A program made the translations under genes and the position numbers. Source: Opitutia bacterium (GTDB lineage Bacteria; Verrucomicrobiota; Verrucomicrobiia; Opitutales; Opitutaceae). From it: a stretch of DNA of 34,686 bases. Each line of letters begins with the position of its first letter. Positions within the stretch are counted from its first letter, which is position 1. The DNA lies in NCBI GenBank assembly GCA_947461205.1, contig CANHJG010000044.1:1-34686 (forward strand), written 5' to 3'. The notes under the pieces are model-generated. The model ran no database searches, had not been told where the DNA came from, and worked only from the letters and a program-made list of their open reading frames with translations. Shown here one piece after another: positions 32,398-34,686 of this stretch.

Positions 32398-34686
32398 TCA
32401 CGGCGGCGGCGTGAGACTTTGGATCCATTGGTAGAGGAGTTGGACGCCCGCGGGATCGCCCGCGATCGTACCGACCGGAGGCATCTGGCCCGTGCCGCGC
32501 ACCGCCACCCGTAGCGGCAACACCGAGCGCCCCGCGTTGCCCGGCGCAATCAGCCGCGCGTCGCGCAGTCCAAAATCGCCGTGCAACGGCACGGCGTCGA
32601 GCAGGTGCTGCTTCTCCGGCCTCACCCAGGGGGTCAGATCCATGGTGGCGTTGCCCCCTCCGTTCGGAATGTGGCAATGCGCACAGTTCGTCGCGAAATA
32701 GGCGCGCACCCGCTCGGCCAGCGGCGCGCTGCGGTCCGACGGATCCGCCAAGCGCGGCGCCCGCGCGTTCGGCGGGTTTCCCCTCACGAGCCCGCGCCCG
32801 ACGAACACCGCGATCTGATTCTGCGCGCGGTCGTCCGCGATCACATCGCGATTGAGTTGGGCATTCGTCAATCCGAGCGCAAAGTTCGCCTCGCGCGAAT
32901 GGCACGACAGGCAATCCGAGCGGCTCGGCACCAGCCAGTCGCGGTCGTCAATCGTCAGCCGCTGGCCGTCGCCCCCGGCGAGGACCGCATCCGTTTGCGC
33001 CGCGTCCCACACATAGCTGTACGCCGACCAATCGCCGGCCTGCTTGAGCAACACGCGCGTCTCGACCCGGCGGGCCGGCTGCCCATCGTGCGCCGGTAAA
33101 CTGAGCGTTTGCGCCAGCGCTGTGCCGTCCGGAAAAGTCCACGATTTCCACGGCCCGTTCTGCTCGGCCATCTTCGCTCCGGGCATCGCCAGCCAACGCT
33201 CCGCGCCCGCGCCGTCATGCCACGCCGGCGCATTGATCACAAAGGGCTGCACGCCGGCCGCGGGCCGCAGGCCGCGCGTCTCGGCCAAGAGCCCCGTCTC
33301 GCTCAGGCGGGTGGGAAACGGTGCCGTGCCCGGACCCGCCGGCGCGCGCTCCAGCCGGTAAAGCGCATCGCCCAGGTGATCGGCGATCAACAGGTCCCCC
33401 TCCGCCGAAAGCCCAAACCCCGCGATGGCCAGCGGCGTGTCGACCAGCTCGCGGTTCCACTGCAACCGCGTGCCGTCGTGCTTGGCCGCCCACACCCGGC
33501 CCGTCCCGTAGTCCCCGTAGATATACGCGCCGACCAGTTCGGGAAAACGCGCGCCGCGGTAGACCAGACCGCCCGTGAGCGAACGAAACACCGAGTGCGT
33601 GTGCTCAATCGTGGGCGGCGTAAACGGCGCCGGACCCCGCAACCGCCCCGCCAGAAACGGCCGCGTCCCCTCAAACGCGCTCCAACCGTAGTTCGCCCCC
33701 CGCACGAGGAGATGCGCGCTCTCGCGCAAATCCTGCCCGTTTTGCCCCACCCAGATCTGACCGCTCGCGGCATCCGCGCTCATCCGCCACGGATTGCGCA
33801 ATCCGTAGGCCCACGTCTCCGGCCGCACCCCGGCGACGCCCACAAACGGGTTGTCCGCCGGCACGCGATACGGCTCACCCGGCGCCGCGCCGTCGACGTC
33901 GAGCCGCAGTACCTTGGCCCGCAGCGACGCCGTATCCTGTCCCGCGTTGTCGAGATCGGAGAGGCTCGTGCCATCCCCGCTCGTCACGTAAAGCATGCCG
34001 TCGTGCCCGAACGCGACGGCGGCACCGTTGTGCCCGTTCGAGTCCCACTCGAGAATCGTCACCGCCGAGCCGTCCACAATCCGATGCGGCGGCTGCCGGT
34101 CGATCGTCAACCGCTCGATCCGCGAGTGCAGTTTCCCGCCCGGTCCGGGCCCGTTACTCCCGAGGTAGAGCCAGCCGTTTTCCCCGTAACGCGGATGGAA
34201 TGCCACGCTGTAAAAATGCTCTTTGCGCTCCAGCAGCGTCTCCGCGTCCGTCACGTCCGGACGCGCGACCAATCGCCGCAAGACACTGCGCCGCTCCTGC
34301 CAGTCATAGTTTTCGATCAGAAAAATTCCATCGGTCCCCGGCTCGCGCTCGAGCGCCACCGGATGCTTGACCGCGAACCGCGGGAAGGCCCGCACGACCG
34401 CATACTTCGGCGCCGGCTCGGGCGACCCCACCAACCGCGAGCCTTCCCACCGCCCGCGAGCCGCCGCGTCTGCGACCGGTGCCGGCCCCACAAACGTCAG
34501 CGGCGCGTAGTCCTCGTAGCGGTGAAAACTCGCTCGCGTCAGCGGCGCGTTGGAGGACAGCGCCGGTTCTTTTTGTCCCACGGAGTAATCGTAGCGACCC
34601 AGCGCGTGGCGCCACTCCTCGCCGGCCGCGGGTCGCCCGCCCGTCGGCTGAAAATCGCTCCACGGAATCCGCCCCTCGACCGTCCA
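32398..34686 (-). CDS. PQQ-dependent sugar dehydrogenase fused to diheme cytochrome c, with CBM9/DOMON-like N-terminal end (partial, N-terminus outside window)
   Basis: The frame is open to the window edge (762 residues seen), so the N-terminus is missing; a GTG at 34581 is internal, not the start. Residues 1-60 (GEEWRHALGRYDY, then ASFHRYEDYAPLTFVGP) look like the C-terminal end of a CBM9/DOMON-like sandwich. Residues about 90-450 are a soluble-glucose-dehydrogenase-type propeller: SNGHNGAAVAFGHDGMLYVTSGDGT, ETWAYGLRNPWRMS, RGANYGW, GGLVYRG and GAYIYGDYGTGRVW. The rest resembles the SO_2930-type diheme cytochrome c: LSETGLL, INAPAWHDGAGAERW, a heme motif CLSCH (592-596), a second CAHCH (668-672) and MPP with a possible axial Met735. 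Export to the periplasm is required for both cofactors. It would oxidise a sugar and pass electrons to its own hemes and then the respiratory chain. Confidence 0.88.
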   Translation of the reverse strand, partial: WTVEGRIPWSDFQPTGGRPAAGEEWRHALGRYDYSVGQKEPALSSNAPLTRASFHRYEDYAPLTFVGPAPVADAAARGRWEGSRLVGSPEPAPKYAVVRAFPRFAVKHPVALEREPGTDGIFLIENYDWQERRSVLRRLVARPDVTDAETLLERKEHFYSVAFHPRYGENGWLYLGSNGPGPGGKLHSRIERLTIDRQPPHRIVDGSAVTILEWDSNGHNGAAVAFGHDGMLYVTSGDGTSLSDLDNAGQDTASLRAKVLRLDVDGAAPGEPYRVPADNPFVGVAGVRPETWAYGLRNPWRMSADAASGQIWVGQNGQDLRESAHLLVRGANYGWSAFEGTRPFLAGRLRGPAPFTPPTIEHTHSVFRSLTGGLVYRGARFPELVGAYIYGDYGTGRVWAAKHDGTRLQWNRELVDTPLAIAGFGLSAEGDLLIADHLGDALYRLERAPAGPGTAPFPTRLSETGLLAETRGLRPAAGVQPFVINAPAWHDGAGAERWLAMPGAKMAEQNGPWKSWTFPDGTALAQTLSLPAHDGQPARRVETRVLLKQAGDWSAYSYVWDAAQTDAVLAGGDGQRLTIDDRDWLVPSRSDCLSCHSREANFALGLTNAQLNRDVIADDRAQNQIAVFVGRGLVRGNPPNARAPRLADPSDRSAPLAERVRAYFATNCAHCHIPNGGGNATMDLTPWVRPEKQHLLDAVPLHGDFGLRDARLIAPGNAGRSVLPLRVAVRGTGQMPPVGTIAGDPAGVQLLYQWIQSLTPPP

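Overview
This is a high-GC chromosomal window with dense coding. Its gene content points to the Verrucomicrobiota, most likely the Opitutaceae. The clues are an mcsA-mcsB-clpC cluster without ctsR, an orphan prepilin-like protein, an Opitutus-style TonB-dependent receptor, a large FAD oxidoreductase with a golvesin-type C-terminus, and almost no Shine-Dalgarno sequences before any gene. The lineage is inferred from family resemblance only, because no rRNA gene is present. I see no rRNA, tRNA, CRISPR array, insertion sequence or prophage.

Layout. 1-3150 (minus): mcsA, mcsB and a clpC cut by the left edge, forming a protein-arginine-phosphorylation/AAA+ proteolysis operon. 3351-4217 (minus): ilvE. 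4349-5131 (plus): prepilin-like secreted protein with a strong terminator. 5243-6994 (plus): CBS/DRTGG-regulated family II pyrophosphatase. 7022-8419 (minus): dihydrolipoyl dehydrogenase, whose terminator lies partly in the 3' end of the pyrophosphatase gene. 8469-8885 (minus): small four-helix membrane protein. 8923-10017 (plus): GT4 glycosyltransferase. 10047-19394 (minus): marR, RND adaptor, RND pump, TolC-like protein and an AsmA-like protein, an apparently self-regulated efflux operon with a dyad before marR. 19560-21548 (minus): transketolase with its own terminator. 21683-23194 (minus): rpsP-trmD-rplS without rimM, with a terminator-like hairpin between rpsP and trmD.

23570-32358 (plus) is the accessory-looking part. 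It holds a TonB-dependent receptor, a secreted protein of unknown function with an obvious internal duplication, a secreted FAD oxidoreductase with jelly-roll-like and golvesin-like flanks, and a PfkB sugar kinase preceded by a perfect 9-bp inverted repeat. Convergent to it at 32398-34686 (minus, cut by the right edge) is a fusion of a CBM9/DOMON-like end, a PQQ sugar-dehydrogenase propeller and a diheme cytochrome c. Together these suggest uptake and periplasmic oxidation of a carbohydrate or related compound, with a cytoplasmic kinase. The substrate is unknown and no glycoside hydrolase is encoded in the window. The receptor/duplicated-protein/FAD-oxidoreductase trio is the best candidate here for an undescribed system.
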